Assembly (NCBI GenBank): GCA_963789005.1 | Contig: CAWBIZ010000002.1 | Location: 1 to 64,000, forward strand | Origin: DASSUW01 sp963789005 | GTDB taxonomy: Bacteria; Actinomycetota; Thermoleophilia; Solirubrobacterales; Solirubrobacteraceae | Direction: 5' to 3' | Length of the DNA stretch: 64,000 nt | Shown here: positions 7,685 through 18,307 of the stretch, one piece after another | Layout of the letters: each line of letters opens with the position of its first letter | Numbering within the stretch: the first letter of the stretch is position 1 | Made by a program: the position numbers and the translations under genes | The notes under the pieces: generated by a model | What the model was told of the DNA's origin: nothing | Seen by the model: the letters and a program-made list of their open reading frames with translations, nothing else | Databases searched by the model: none

Positions 7685-8604
7685 TTGGCGGCCACCTCCT
7701 CGGTGCTCTCCCACTCGCGCAGGGCGCGCTCGACGGCTGCTTCGAACGAGTGCAACCTAACGCCGAACGCCTCCGCCGCGTCGTCCGTGCGTGGCAGCAG
7801 GTCGCTCTCGAGCGACTCCATGAGCGGCGTGATGAAGCCGGGATCCTCCTCGGCCACGGCCGCGGCGACGACCGACGCGACGGGGGTGAGGTTGAAGCCG
7901 AGCGAGATCGAGGGGCGGTCGACGAGCATCGCCTCGGCGATCCGGGAGATCAGCTGCTCGTAGGTCATCGCGTCCGGCCCGCCGAGGTCCCACGAGCGGC
8001 CCGCGAGCTCGGCGGGCGCGTCGGCGGCGCGCACGAGGAACTCGAGCACGTCGCGGCCGTCGATCGGCTGCGTGCGGTTCGTGCGCCAGGCCGGCAGCGC
8101 CAGCACCGGGAGGCGCTCGATCAGCCGCACGAGGAAGCGGAAGGAGCGCGACCGGGCGCCGACGACGATCGAGGCGCGCAGCGCGATCGGCTCGTCGGCC
8201 GCCTCGAGCAGCGCCTCCTCGACGGCGAGCCGCGAGGCGAGATGGCGCGAAGCGACGCCGTTCTCCGGGATCAGGCCGCCGAGGTAGACGATGCGCCGCA
8301 CGCCCGCGGCCCGGGCGGCGGTGGCGAAGCGATGGGCGGCGCGGCGCTCGGCCGCGGGGAAGCCGTCGACCGGGCCCTCCATCGAGTGGATCAGGTAGTA
8401 GGCGGCGTCGATGCCGTCCAGGGCCCGGCCGAGCCCGGCACCGCTGACGGCGTCGCCGATCACGACGTCGTCGAGCGCGACGCCCGCCGCCGTGACCCGC
8501 TCGCTCGAGCGGGCGAAGCCGCGGACCTCGTGGCCGGCCTCGTGCAGGCGCGGCACGAGCGCCGCGCCGACGTAGCCGGACACTCCCGTGACGAGCACGC
8601 GCAT
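7681..8604 (-). CDS. NAD(P)-binding atypical SDR (NmrA-like) protein
   Basis: Rossmann-fold protein of 307 aa with VLVTGVSGYVGAALVPRL at residues 3-20, the cofactor motif of extended or atypical SDRs. AYYLIHSM, RIVYLGGLIP and LRASIVVGARSRSF follow the order seen in NmrA or YwnB-like NAD(P)-binding proteins. A canonical YxxxK is not evident, so it may be a redox sensor or a lipid- or ubiquinone-related reductase-like protein. ATG at 8604 was chosen because it begins directly at the Rossmann strand; longer in-frame extensions contain no recognisable protein. Confidence 0.85.
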   Translation of the reverse strand: MRVLVTGVSGYVGAALVPRLHEAGHEVRGFARSSERVTAAGVALDDVVIGDAVSGAGLGRALDGIDAAYYLIHSMEGPVDGFPAAERRAAHRFATAARAAGVRRIVYLGGLIPENGVASRHLASRLAVEEALLEAADEPIALRASIVVGARSRSFRFLVRLIERLPVLALPAWRTNRTQPIDGRDVLEFLVRAADAPAELAGRSWDLGGPDAMTYEQLISRIAEAMLVDRPSISLGFNLTPVASVVAAAVAEEDPGFITPLMESLESDLLPRTDDAAEAFGVRLHSFEAAVERALREWESTEEVAAK

Positions 8605-8825
8605 CCTCAGGCGCTCCCCGCCGGGCGGCCGGGAAAAACCCCGAGGGAGCGAAGTCGGCACGTCGCAGGTAGGGCGGTTTTCATCCCGTTCAAGGGTATT
8701 TGCGGGGCTGCGACGAACTGTGTGCGTTTTGCGGAGAAGCGGGCTGTCGCGGGTTGTGGGAGCCGCGCCCCGGTGCTTTGCTCCGGCCCGGTTGTAACGG
8801 AACGGTGAACGGAGGGGCTCGGAGG
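8605..8825. other. Divergent intergenic region (221 bp)
   Basis: Separates the leftward NAD-binding protein gene from the rightward Cys-rich protein gene. On the minus strand, TTGAAC followed about 16 bp later by TACCTG is a possible -35/-10 pair for the leftward gene. On the plus strand, GGAGGGG about 8 nt before the ATG at 8826 is a Shine-Dalgarno candidate. No gene or repeat was seen. Confidence 0.45.
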
Positions 8826-9056
8826 ATGGACAGAAGCGCCAAGGGGCGAAAGGTGACGTGCGAGGACTGCTTCTTCGGACGCAACGGGCTGTGCGCGCTG
8901 GCGCTCGACCAGCCGTGCGCGACATTCCGCCCGGACACGCCTGAAGGCTTGAAGCCCCCCAGCCAGATGCGCTTCGTCTTCCGCCAGGAGCGGCGCCGGC
9001 AGGCCGCCTGGCAGTTCCCGACGGCCCAGGAACAAGCGGCGCTGCACGCGACGTAA
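8826..9056 (+). CDS. Small Cys-rich hypothetical protein
   Basis: Unrecognised 76-aa protein. The N-terminal half carries CEDCFF, then CALALDQPC, four cysteines (residues 14-35) that could form a small zinc or Fe-S site. The C-terminal half is basic with RFVFRQERRRQ. The ATG is preceded by GGAGGGG at good spacing. Its TAA stop lies inside the first of three tandem palindromic repeats. Conservation of the cysteine pattern would be needed to call it more than a probable gene. Confidence 0.65.
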   Translation: MDRSAKGRKVTCEDCFFGRNGLCALALDQPCATFRPDTPEGLKPPSQMRFVFRQERRRQAAWQFPTAQEQAALHAT

Positions 9057-9086
9057 CGTCGCGACGTAACGTCGCGACGTAACGTC
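9048..9086. repeat. Three perfect tandem 13-bp palindromic repeats
   Basis: GCGACGTAACGTC occurs three times back to back (9048-9060, 9061-9073, 9074-9086). Each unit contains the near-palindrome GACGTAACGTC. The array lies between the Cys-rich protein stop and the leaderless promoter of the MBL hydrolase, about 77 bp upstream of that -10 box. Confidence 0.9.
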
Positions 9087-9162
9087 GCACGATCACCGTC
9101 GCCCTCGGCCGGTCCCGCCGCGGCGGTGAAATGCGGGCGACGGGGAGCGGGCGAAACCCAAA

Positions 9163-9168
9163 TACGAT
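9163..9168 (+). promoter_or_regulatory. -10 box, leaderless type, decides the MBL start
   Basis: TACGAT ends 7 nt before the ATG at 9176. It supports that start rather than the upstream in-frame ATG at 9131. Confidence 0.65.
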
Positions 9169-9175
9169 CCCTCGC

Positions 9176-9967
9176 ATGGACTTGACGGTCCTCGGCAAGT
9201 CGCCGGCCTGGCAGGACGCGGGCGGGGCGTGCAGCGGCTATCTCGTGCAGGGCGGGGGAGTGCGCGTGCTGCTCGACTGCGGCAACGGCGTGTTCGGCAA
9301 GCTGCGCGCGGTGGTCGACTACGCCGAGGTCGACGCGGTCGTCGTGTCGCACCTGCACGCCGACCACATCCTCGACCTCGTGCCGTTCGCCTCGGGCCTC
9401 GTCTACGCGCCGCGTCACCAGCCGGTCCCGGTCGACGGCTGGCCGGGGACCGACGCCCCGCCGCGCCCGCGGCTGATCGCGCCCGCGGGCGCGCGCGAGG
9501 CGTTCCGCCGCCTGTGCGCCGCGGCGGGCATGCGGGCCGAGCACATCGAGACCGGCTTCGCGCTCGAGGAGTACGACGCGGCCGACGTGGTCACGGTGGG
9601 CGACGTCGAGGTCCGCTTCCAGCCGGTGCCGCACTTCCTGCCCACCCACGCGCTCGACGTCTCCGACCGCGAGCGCCGCATCACGTACAGCGCCGACTCC
9701 TCGCCCAGCGACGACCTCTGCGAGTTCGCCCGCGGCACGGACCTGCTGCTGATCGAGGCGACGCTCCCGCGCCCCGAGCGCGAGGGCCCACGCGGGCACA
9801 TGACGCCGGCCGAGGCCGGCGACCACGGCCGCCGCGCCGGAGCCCGCCGCCTCGTCCTCACCCATATCTCCGACGAGCTCGACGCCGACTGGGCGCGCGA
9901 CGAGGCTGAGAAGACCTTCGGCGGGCCGGTCGAGGTCGCACGCGAGGGCGCCGTCTACACCACTTAA
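9176..9967 (+). CDS. Metallo-beta-lactamase fold hydrolase (RNase Z-like)
   Basis: Dinuclear metal hydrolase of 263 aa. SHLHADHILD near residues 59-68 is the HxHxDH metal motif. Later H residues in PVPHFLPTHAL, an aspartate in YSADSSPSDD and the terminal histidine in LVLTHISDEL complete the expected ligand set. The order resembles the RNase Z/arylsulfatase-like MBL group, but the substrate cannot be assigned. Transcription probably starts at the ATG itself. A short palindrome overlaps its stop codon. Confidence 0.9.
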   Translation: MDLTVLGKSPAWQDAGGACSGYLVQGGGVRVLLDCGNGVFGKLRAVVDYAEVDAVVVSHLHADHILDLVPFASGLVYAPRHQPVPVDGWPGTDAPPRPRLIAPAGAREAFRRLCAAAGMRAEHIETGFALEEYDAADVVTVGDVEVRFQPVPHFLPTHALDVSDRERRITYSADSSPSDDLCEFARGTDLLLIEATLPRPEREGPRGHMTPAEAGDHGRRAGARRLVLTHISDELDADWARDEAEKTFGGPVEVAREGAVYTT

Positions 9968-9983
9968 AGGGTCTGACCCTTTA
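9965..9983. repeat. 19-bp palindrome TAAAGGGTCTGACCCTTTA
   Basis: Perfect 9-bp arms around a central T; it begins at the MBL gene's TAA stop codon. It could form a small hairpin ending in TTTA, so a weak terminator is possible. The GGGTC-GACCC core recalls short palindromes scattered in many genomes, but only this copy was noticed here. Confidence 0.6.
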
Positions 9984-10013
9984 TGTTCGGGCTCCGCGCG
10001 CCGATGCTCTCCT

Positions 10014-11039
10014 GTGATGACCCCGGCCGAGACGAGCGCGCTCGACGGCGTGCGACTGCTGTCGCACCGCCCGTCCGTGCTCTACAAGGTCGAGCACCTC
10101 GCCAGCGAGCCGGTCGACGGCGACATCGCGGTCGACGGGCTGGTCCTCTCCGGCCCCGCCTGGAGCGACGCGCTCAAGGAGCTGCTGAAGACGGTCTCGC
10201 CGTCCGAGCGGGCCTGCCTGTTCGCGCTTCGCCTGTCCGACGAGCAGGCGCTGCCGCTGCCGGCCGAGACGCTGCTCGACCGCGCGCGGACCGACTGGTT
10301 CCCCGACTTCCTCGCGCACGGGCAGATGAAGCCGCACTTCCAGCCGATCGTGGAGCTCGACACGGGCCGCGCGTACGGCCGCGAGGCGCTGATGCGCGGC
10401 AAGCTCGGCGCCGTCGAGGTCCGCGGCGGCGAGCTGATGGCCGCCGCCGAGGCGCACGACGCGCTGTTCTCCTTCGACTACCGCGCGCGCACCGCGGCGC
10501 TCGAGATCGGGCTTCCGCTGCTGCCCGAGGGCGAGGTGCTGTTCGTCAACCTCGACCCGCGCGCCGCGCTCGACGTCGACTCCACGGTCCGCACCACGTG
10601 GCCGGTGGTCTCGAGCATGAACGCCGACCCGTCGCGGATCTGCATCGAGCTCATCAAGCCCGAGCGCTGCCCCGACCGCGAGCTGCTCGCGGAGATGGTC
10701 GAGGCGCACCGCAAGCGCGGCGCCCAGATCGCGCTCGACGACCTCTCCTGCGGCACCGAGGCCCTGCTGTGCCTCGACCTGCTGCGCCCCGACGTCGCCA
10801 AGATCGACATGGCGCTGACCTCGGGCATCCAGCACTCCGAAGCCCGGCGCAAGCTGATCGCCGCGCTCGTCGAGCTCGCCCACGAGCAGGGCGCCAAGGT
10901 CGTGGCCGAGGGCATCGAGCGCGTCGACGAGTACGAGACCATGCTCGAGCTGGGCGTCGACCTCGGGCAGGGCTTCTACTTCGGGCAGCCGACCGAGCGC
11001 CCGATGGCCGTCGATCCCCGCCTCTTCGTCAAGCGGTAG
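10014..11039 (+). CDS. EAL-domain cyclic di-GMP phosphodiesterase-like protein
   Basis: Predicted to hydrolyse or sense c-di-GMP. The 341-aa protein has an uncharacterised N-terminal region (about residues 1-95) and an EAL domain from about 100. EAL is at 124-126. VNLDP, IELIKPE, IALDDLSCG, KID, AEGIE and GQGFYFG follow. Most catalytic positions remain (E124, Asn, DD, Lys, Glu), but the usual ExTE is ELIK and the usual DDFGTG is DDLSCG, so activity may be altered. No GGDEF domain is attached. It lies 16 bp upstream of hsp20-lon. Confidence 0.88.
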   Translation: MMTPAETSALDGVRLLSHRPSVLYKVEHLASEPVDGDIAVDGLVLSGPAWSDALKELLKTVSPSERACLFALRLSDEQALPLPAETLLDRARTDWFPDFLAHGQMKPHFQPIVELDTGRAYGREALMRGKLGAVEVRGGELMAAAEAHDALFSFDYRARTAALEIGLPLLPEGEVLFVNLDPRAALDVDSTVRTTWPVVSSMNADPSRICIELIKPERCPDRELLAEMVEAHRKRGAQIALDDLSCGTEALLCLDLLRPDVAKIDMALTSGIQHSEARRKLIAALVELAHEQGAKVVAEGIERVDEYETMLELGVDLGQGFYFGQPTERPMAVDPRLFVKR

Positions 11040-11055
11040 CTATTTTGGGGCCTAG

Positions 11056-11498
11056 ATGGCCCACGAGCGAGACCTGTTCGCCGGCTTCGAGCGGATGCGG
11101 CGGGAGATGGACGAGCTGTTCGGCGACGTCTTCGACCGCCGGCTCGCGCCGTCGCGGCGCGGCGGCTTCTCGCCCGCCGTCGACGTCTACTACACGGCCG
11201 ACCCGCCGCGGGCGGTCGTGCGCGCCGACCTCGCCGGGATCGACCCGAACGAGATCGAGCTCCAGATCCGCGGCCGCGAGCTGATCCTCTCCGGCCACCG
11301 CAAGCCCGACGGCGGCGAGGAGCGGGTCTACCAGCAGCTCGAGGTCGAGCACGGCCCGTTCCGGCGTGTCGTCGCGCTCGGCGTCGACGTCGACCCCGAG
11401 GCCGCCAACGCCTCCTACGAGGACGGGATGCTGACCGTCGAGCTGCCGCTCGTGTCCACCCGCGCGCGGACCGTGCCGATCCAGGCGCCCGAGCACGA

Positions 11499-11502
<4 letters not shown>
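11056..11502 (+). CDS. Hsp20 small heat-shock protein
   Basis: ATP-independent holdase chaperone of 148 aa. The alpha-crystallin domain runs from about residue 38 (SPAVDVYYTADPPRAVVRAD) to a terminal strand with GMLTVELPL near 124-132. A TATTTT sequence 9 nt before the ATG may be its -10 box. The ATGA overlap with lon couples a holdase to an ATP-dependent protease, a sensible proteostasis pair. No heat-shock operator (HAIR or CIRCE) was seen. Confidence 0.95.
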
Positions 11503-13814
<2,312 letters not shown>

Positions 13815-13831
13815 GGCCGGCGGATGCCGGG

Positions 13832-13837
13832 TATGCT
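13832..13837 (+). promoter_or_regulatory. Putative -10 box upstream of the Lys-rich protein gene
   Basis: TATGCT lies 28 nt before the ATG at 13866. The intervening leader contains a purine-rich GGAGAGG Shine-Dalgarno sequence. Confidence 0.45.
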
Positions 13838-13865
13838 CGTGCGAAACGGAACGCGGAGAGGTGGT

Positions 13866-14321
13866 ATGGCACAAGCCAAGAAGAAGGCCAAGAGCGCGCA
13901 GAAGGCCGCCATGAAGGCGCGCTACAACCCGTACGTCCAGCGCATCGTCGAGGACGAGGACCTGCGCGACAACATCGCCCAGGCGTACGACTCCGCGAAG
14001 AAGGCCTACGGCCGCCTCAGCAATGGGAAGTCGCCGACCAAGCAGATCTTCGACGACAAGAAGCTGCAGAAGGAAGTCAAGAAGGCCGCGGAATCGGTCA
14101 AGGACGCGAGCGTCGCCCTGCGCGAGTCGCCCAAGAAGAAGCGCGGCGGGATCGGCAAGCTCCTGTTCCTCGGCGTCGCGGGCGCCGGCGTGGCCCTCGC
14201 GGTCTCCGAGCCGCTGCGCAAGAAGGTGCTCGACGCGCTGTTCGGCAAGGAGGAGGAGTTCGAGTACACCTCGACGACCACCGCCTCCTCCCCCAGCCAG
14301 ACGGCCGGCACGACGACCTGA
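13866..14321 (+). CDS. Lys-rich single-span membrane protein of unknown function
   Basis: Unrecognised 151-aa protein. The first 90 residues are strongly basic and lysine-rich (MAQAKKKAKSAQKAAMKAR; SPKKKRGGIGK). A hydrophobic segment (KLLFLGVAGAGVALAVS) at about 98-114 is followed by an acidic then Ser/Thr-rich tail. ATG at 13866 is favoured over the in-frame ATG at 13824 because GGAGAGGTGG stands just before it. A basic cytoplasmic part next to one membrane span is visible; any function would be a guess. Confidence 0.75.
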   Translation: MAQAKKKAKSAQKAAMKARYNPYVQRIVEDEDLRDNIAQAYDSAKKAYGRLSNGKSPTKQIFDDKKLQKEVKKAAESVKDASVALRESPKKKRGGIGKLLFLGVAGAGVALAVSEPLRKKVLDALFGKEEEFEYTSTTTASSPSQTAGTTT

Positions 14322-14344
14322 TCTCTCTCTCGACTGCTGCCGGG

Positions 14345-14725
14345 CTACGAGTCCGGCAGCAGCGGGATGTCCCACAGCAGGACCGCGACGATGCACGCCG
14401 CGAGCGCGAGCAGGCCGGCGAGCACGCCCAGCACGCGCTGCAGCGTCGTCGTCTGCGCGGCCTTCTCCTGCGCGATCTGGGCCTGCTGAAGCGACTTCTC
14501 GAGCAGCCGCTCGGCCCAGGTGAACTCGAGCGCGAGCATGGCCAGGCCGATCGGGATCAGCACGAAGGCCGGGCCCGGCGTGATCAGCATCACCACGCCG
14601 CCCGCGAGGATCAGCGCCCCCAGGACCGTGAAGCCGATCCGGTAGACCCGGCTGCGCTGGTGGTGCGTCTCCCGCCGCGCCTCGAGCCGCTCGATCAGCT
14701 TGGGGCGCGGTCGCCGCTCTTCCAT
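14345..14725 (-). CDS. PGPGW-type transmembrane protein
   Basis: Small membrane protein of about 126 aa with two hydrophobic segments (roughly 33-66 and 98-120) separated by a charged helix. The sequence VMLITPGPAFVLIPIGLAML followed by LEFTWAERLL matches the signature of the PGPGW/TIGR02611 family, whose role is unknown. ATG at 14725 (MEERRPRPK) is preferred; an in-frame ATG at 14758 adds 11 residues. It ends 23 bp from the convergent Lys-rich protein gene. Confidence 0.8.
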   Translation of the reverse strand: MEERRPRPKLIERLEARRETHHQRSRVYRIGFTVLGALILAGGVVMLITPGPAFVLIPIGLAMLALEFTWAERLLEKSLQQAQIAQEKAAQTTTLQRVLGVLAGLLALAACIVAVLLWDIPLLPDS

Positions 14726-14772
14726 CGCCAGAGAGTGTGCCAAACCGTACCCATCCACCTACCGGGCTCCGC

Positions 14773-14778
14773 TAGCTT
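14773..14778 (+). promoter_or_regulatory. -10 box of the ABC exporter genes (leaderless type)
   Basis: TAGCTT ends 8 nt before the ATG at 14787. It supports that start over the upstream in-frame ATG at 14700. Confidence 0.6.
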
Positions 14779-14786
14779 CGGGATGC

Positions 14787-15757
<971 letters not shown>

Positions 15758-15761
<4 letters not shown>

Positions 15762-16531
15762 GCGGGCTTGCCATGACGATCGAGGACTCGCTGATCCTCG
15801 CTCGCCGCAACCTGATGCGGATCCCGCGCCAACCCGACCTGCTGATCGCCTACACGGTCCAGCCGGTCATGTTCGTGCTGCTGTTCGTCTACGTCTTCGG
15901 CGGCGCGATCCGGACGCCCGGGTTCGACTACGTCGACTTCCTGATGCCCGGCATCATCGTGCAGTCGATCGCGTTCGGCGGGTTCGTGACCGCCCTCGGC
16001 CTGTCAGAGGACGTCTCCAAGGGCCTGATCGACCGCTTCCGCTCGCTGCCGATGTCGCGCGCCGCGGTGCTCGCGGGGCGGACGTCGTCGGACGTGCTGC
16101 TCAACTGCCTGTCGCTGGCCGTGCTGCTGGCCGTCGGCTTCCTCGCCGGCTTCAACATCACCACCGGCGGGGGCGAGATCGCGCTCGGGATCGTGCTGCT
16201 GCTGTTCTTCGGCTACGCGTTCTCGTGGGTGTTCGCGCTCGTCGGCCTCTACTCGTCGACCCCGGAGACCGCCAACTCGATCGGCTTCACGGCGATCTTC
16301 CCGCTGACGTTCGCGTCGGCGATCTTCGTGCCCGCCGAGTCGATGCCCGACGGCCTGCGCGAGTTCGCCCAGGCCAACCCGTTCACCACCGTCACGGACG
16401 CCGTCCGCCACCTGTGGCTCGACACCCCGGCGAACAGCGACGTGTGGATGTCGTTCATCTGGTGCACGGTGATCCTCGCGCTCTTCGCGCCGCTGGCGGT
16501 CAACCGCTACCGCAAGGTCGCGGCTCACTAG
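15758..16531 (+). CDS. ABC-2 type permease (DrrB-like)
   Basis: Membrane subunit partnering the preceding ATPase, 257 aa with about six hydrophobic segments. The N-terminal amphipathic stretch (SLILARRNLMRIPRQPDLL) and the FVPAESMPDGLREFAQANPFT segment are typical of DrrB/ABC-2 permeases. The GTG at 15758 overlaps the ATPase stop. Together they form a complete two-gene exporter, probably for a hydrophobic compound or lipid-like molecule; the substrate is not deducible. Confidence 0.92.
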
Positions 16532-16601
16532 CCGGGAAACGGGCGCGGGCGCCATTACGGGCGTATGGTTGTCCGCAGCCCGTCGAGTAGGAGGAGCCCG
16601 T

Positions 16602-17660
16602 ATGTACGCGAAGGACGGCGAGAAGTACTTCGTCTTCGACAGCCACCTCCACTTCTGGGACGCGAGCCCGGACAACTGGGTCAAGGGCGCCGAGGAGTAC
16701 GCCAAGGGCTGGATCGAGTGCTTCCACGCCTACCAGAGCCTCGGGCCGGCCGACACGCATTGGACGCTCGAGCACTTCCAAAAGTACTCGGTCGAGGACT
16801 TCGAGAAGGACGTGTTCGTCGACGGCCACGTCGACGTCGGCGTGTTCCAGTCGACCTACCTGAAGGAGTGGTACACGAACGGCTTCAACGACATCGAGCA
16901 GAACGCCGCGCTGCTCGACCGCTTCCCTGGCCGGCTGATCCTCAACGGCCGCTGGGACCCGCGCGAGGGCGAGGCCGGCCTGCGCCAGCTCGAGGCCGAC
17001 CACGCGACGTACGGCATCCAGGGCGTGAAGCTCTACACGGCCGAGTGGCACAACGGCTCGCGCGGCTGGAAGCTGACCGATCCCGAGGCGCGGCCGTTCC
17101 TCGACAAGTGCGCCGAGCTCGGCATCATGAACATCCACGTCCACAAGGGCCCGACGATCTGGCCGCTGGACAAGGACGCCTTCGACGTCTCTGACGTCGA
17201 CCACGTCGCGACCGACTACAACGGCGACCTGAACTTCATCATCGAGCACGTCGGCCTGCCGCGGATCGAGGACTTCTGCTTCATGGCGACGCAGGAGCCC
17301 AACGTCTACGCCGGCCTCGCGGTGGCGATCGGCGCCCTGATGCACGCGCGCCCGAAGTTCTTCGCCAAGGTGATGGGCGAGCTGCTGTTCTGGGTCGGCG
17401 AGGACAAGATGCTGTTCGGCTCGGACTACGCGATCTGGGAGCCGAAGTGGCAGGTCGAGGGCTTCGTCGACTGGGAGATGCCCGATGAGGACCAGTACTC
17501 GGACTACCCGCGGCTCGACACCGCCGGCAAGAAGAAGATCCTCGGCCTCAACGGCGCGAAGCTCTACAGAGTCGACGTGCCCGAGGAGCTCCGGCTGCCC
17601 GCCGACGCCGGGACGCCGGCGGCGCCCGACGATGCCCAACTCGTCGAAGAGCCCGCGTGA
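16602..17660 (+). CDS. Amidohydrolase-family protein (propane-monooxygenase accessory type)
   Basis: Metal-dependent TIM-barrel hydrolase family, 352 aa. FDSHLHFWD near residues 12-20 gives the HxH metal motif. IHVHKGPT and EHVGLPRIEDF supply later ligands, and FGSDYAIWEP provides the terminal aspartate. A strong GGAGGAG lies 5 nt before the ATG. Homologues next to DUF59 and alcohol dehydrogenase genes are known from actinobacterial propane/diiron monooxygenase operons, where this protein is thought to assist the oxygenase. Here no oxygenase gene is adjacent. It overlaps the next gene by GTGA. Confidence 0.85.
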   Translation: MYAKDGEKYFVFDSHLHFWDASPDNWVKGAEEYAKGWIECFHAYQSLGPADTHWTLEHFQKYSVEDFEKDVFVDGHVDVGVFQSTYLKEWYTNGFNDIEQNAALLDRFPGRLILNGRWDPREGEAGLRQLEADHATYGIQGVKLYTAEWHNGSRGWKLTDPEARPFLDKCAELGIMNIHVHKGPTIWPLDKDAFDVSDVDHVATDYNGDLNFIIEHVGLPRIEDFCFMATQEPNVYAGLAVAIGALMHARPKFFAKVMGELLFWVGEDKMLFGSDYAIWEPKWQVEGFVDWEMPDEDQYSDYPRLDTAGKKKILGLNGAKLYRVDVPEELRLPADAGTPAAPDDAQLVEEPA

Positions 17661-18307
17661 GCCTGGAGTCACGAGTCCTCGCGGCGCTCGGCACCGTCTA
17701 TGACCCCGAGCTCGACGAGCCGATCACGACGCTCGGCTTCGTCGGCTCCTGCGTCGTGGACGCCGAGGGAGACGTCGAGGTGCGGCTGCGGCTCCCGACG
17801 CCGCAGTGCGCGCCGAACTTCGCGTTCCTGATGGCAGCCGACGCGCGCGCCGCCGTGCGCCGGCTGCCGGACGTACGGGAGGTGACGGTCGTGCTCCAGG
17901 ACCACTACACCGGGGAGGAGATCAACGCCGCGGTAGGCCGCGGGGCCGGATTCGCGGCCGCGTTCCCGGGCGAGACCGCGGGCGACCTGCGCGCGCTGCG
18001 CCAGCTGTTCCAGCGCAAGGCGCTGGTGGCGCGCGAAGGCCGTCTGCTCGCGGCCGCCCGGCCGCCGCGCACGCTTGGGGAGCTGTCCGGCCCCGACGCT
18101 CAGCGCTGCCGCGAGCTGCGGCGCGCGCTCGGAATCGCCGCCGACGACGACGCGCCGGCGTTCGTGACCGGCGACGGCGCGCCGGTGAGCGACTTCGCTC
18201 GCTTCGGGCGCATGGCGCGCCTCACCGCGCTCTCGCTCGAGACCAACGGCGCCATATGCCGCGATCTGCTTCGGGTCCGCTACGAAGAGGAGGGAGTCGT
18301 CGCATGA
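17657..18307 (+). CDS. DUF59/MIP18 metal-sulfur cluster assembly-like protein
   Basis: Protein of 216 aa whose first 100 residues are a DUF59 (MIP18/SufT-like) domain: VYDPELDEPITTLGF near 14-28 and the conserved cysteine in PTPQCAPNF near 53. Such domains help assemble or insert iron-containing cofactors. The remaining 110 residues, rich in Arg and Ala, are not recognised and may be specific to this operon type. It overlaps both neighbours (GTGA at the start, ATGA at the end), which strongly suggests joint function with the amidohydrolase and dehydrogenase. Confidence 0.85.
   Translation: MSLESRVLAALGTVYDPELDEPITTLGFVGSCVVDAEGDVEVRLRLPTPQCAPNFAFLMAADARAAVRRLPDVREVTVVLQDHYTGEEINAAVGRGAGFAAAFPGETAGDLRALRQLFQRKALVAREGRLLAAARPPRTLGELSGPDAQRCRELRRALGIAADDDAPAFVTGDGAPVSDFARFGRMARLTALSLETNGAICRDLLRVRYEEEGVVA

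Noticed and set aside
9048..9086. Replication origin iterons
   Set aside because: No dnaA, repA or DnaA boxes are nearby and the flanking genes are unrelated to replication.
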